From Paramuribaculum sp. (GTDB taxonomy: Bacteria > Bacteroidota > Bacteroidia > Bacteroidales > Muribaculaceae): DNA of 6,185 nucleotides. The position numbers were made by a program, and so were the translations under genes. The stretch is taken from NCBI GenBank assembly GCA_029051835.1, contig JAIDKJ010000040.1, positions 1 to 6,185 on the forward strand. Reading direction: 5' to 3'. This document shows positions 6,101-6,185 of this stretch, piece after piece (within the stretch, counting starts at the first letter, position 1; each line of letters opens with the position of its first letter). Under the pieces are notes generated by a model. It searched no databases, was not told the origin of the DNA, and was given only the letters and a program-made list of their open reading frames with translations.

Positions 6101-6185
6101 ATGAACTGCAAGAAACTCAATACACGGATGGCCGCTGCGGCCGCGTTGCTCGCGCCTGCACTGTGCATACCGTGGACTATCAGCG
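6101..6185 (+). CDS. N-terminus of an exported protein, truncated by window edge
   Basis: Only 28 residues are visible. They begin MNCKKLNTR and continue with an Ala/Leu-rich hydrophobic stretch (MAAAAALLAPALCIPW, 10-25), which looks like the n- and h-regions of a signal peptide. Cys22 follows a hydrophobic run, but the preceding LAPAL is a poor lipobox, so lipidation is doubtful. A second ATG at 6128 (residue 10) is possible, but it would lack the basic n-region. The 44-bp gap after the sulfatase contains no promoter match, which suggests co-transcription. The product cannot be identified; another sulfatase or a glycan-degrading enzyme would fit the context, but nothing in the sequence shows this. 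Confidence 0.5.
   Translation, partial: MNCKKLNTRMAAAAALLAPALCIPWTIS

Noticed and set aside
6128..6150. GGCCGC/GCGGCC inverted repeat near the right edge
   Set aside because: It falls in Ala-rich GCN codons of the signal peptide of the truncated gene and is explained by codon composition.

Overview
The window looks like chromosomal DNA from a gut Bacteroidales bacterium, most likely a high-GC member such as Muribaculaceae. That placement is an inference. It rests on three features: start codons preceded by A-rich leaders without Shine-Dalgarno motifs, several matches to the Bacteroidetes -7 promoter element TAnnTTTG, and GC-rich genes that still use ATA for isoleucine. The gene content (OmpH/Skp-like lipoprotein, serine-type sulfatases) fits the same group.

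Layout. Bases 1-794 (minus) hold the N-terminal 264 residues of a cytosolic M20-family dipeptidase, pepD, which runs off the left edge. A 213-bp intergenic region separates it from a divergent pair on the plus strand: a 58-residue, His-rich, single-span membrane protein (1008-1184) and an OmpH/Skp-like lipoprotein (1202-1792). This pair has a good Bacteroidetes promoter with a 15-bp palindrome in its spacer. A 116-bp gap with a strong hairpin follows, then a family-2 glycosyltransferase (1909-2886). Convergent to that gene, 19 bp away, is a secreted serine-type S1 sulfatase on the minus strand (2906-4402). A second secreted serine-type sulfatase diverges from it on the plus strand (4509-6056). 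The 106-bp gap between the sulfatases holds two interleaved, nearly symmetric promoters. A third exported gene begins at 6101 and runs off the right edge.

How the genes may work together. The two sulfatases, and perhaps the truncated third gene, look like a small sulfated-glycan desulfation cluster acting in the periplasm or at the cell surface on a host or dietary glycan. Both carry Ser at the formylglycine position, so they would need an anaerobic radical-SAM maturase (anSME) encoded elsewhere. No SusC/SusD, regulator or glycoside hydrolase is visible here. The small membrane protein and the Skp-like lipoprotein form a likely envelope operon. pepD and the glycosyltransferase have no obvious functional link to their neighbours.

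I found no CRISPR array, tRNA or rRNA gene, insertion sequence, phage gene or defence system. I do not see a novel multi-gene system. The points most worth a second look are the interleaved sulfatase promoters, the palindrome in the 952-984 promoter, the small His-rich protein and the hairpin before the glycosyltransferase.
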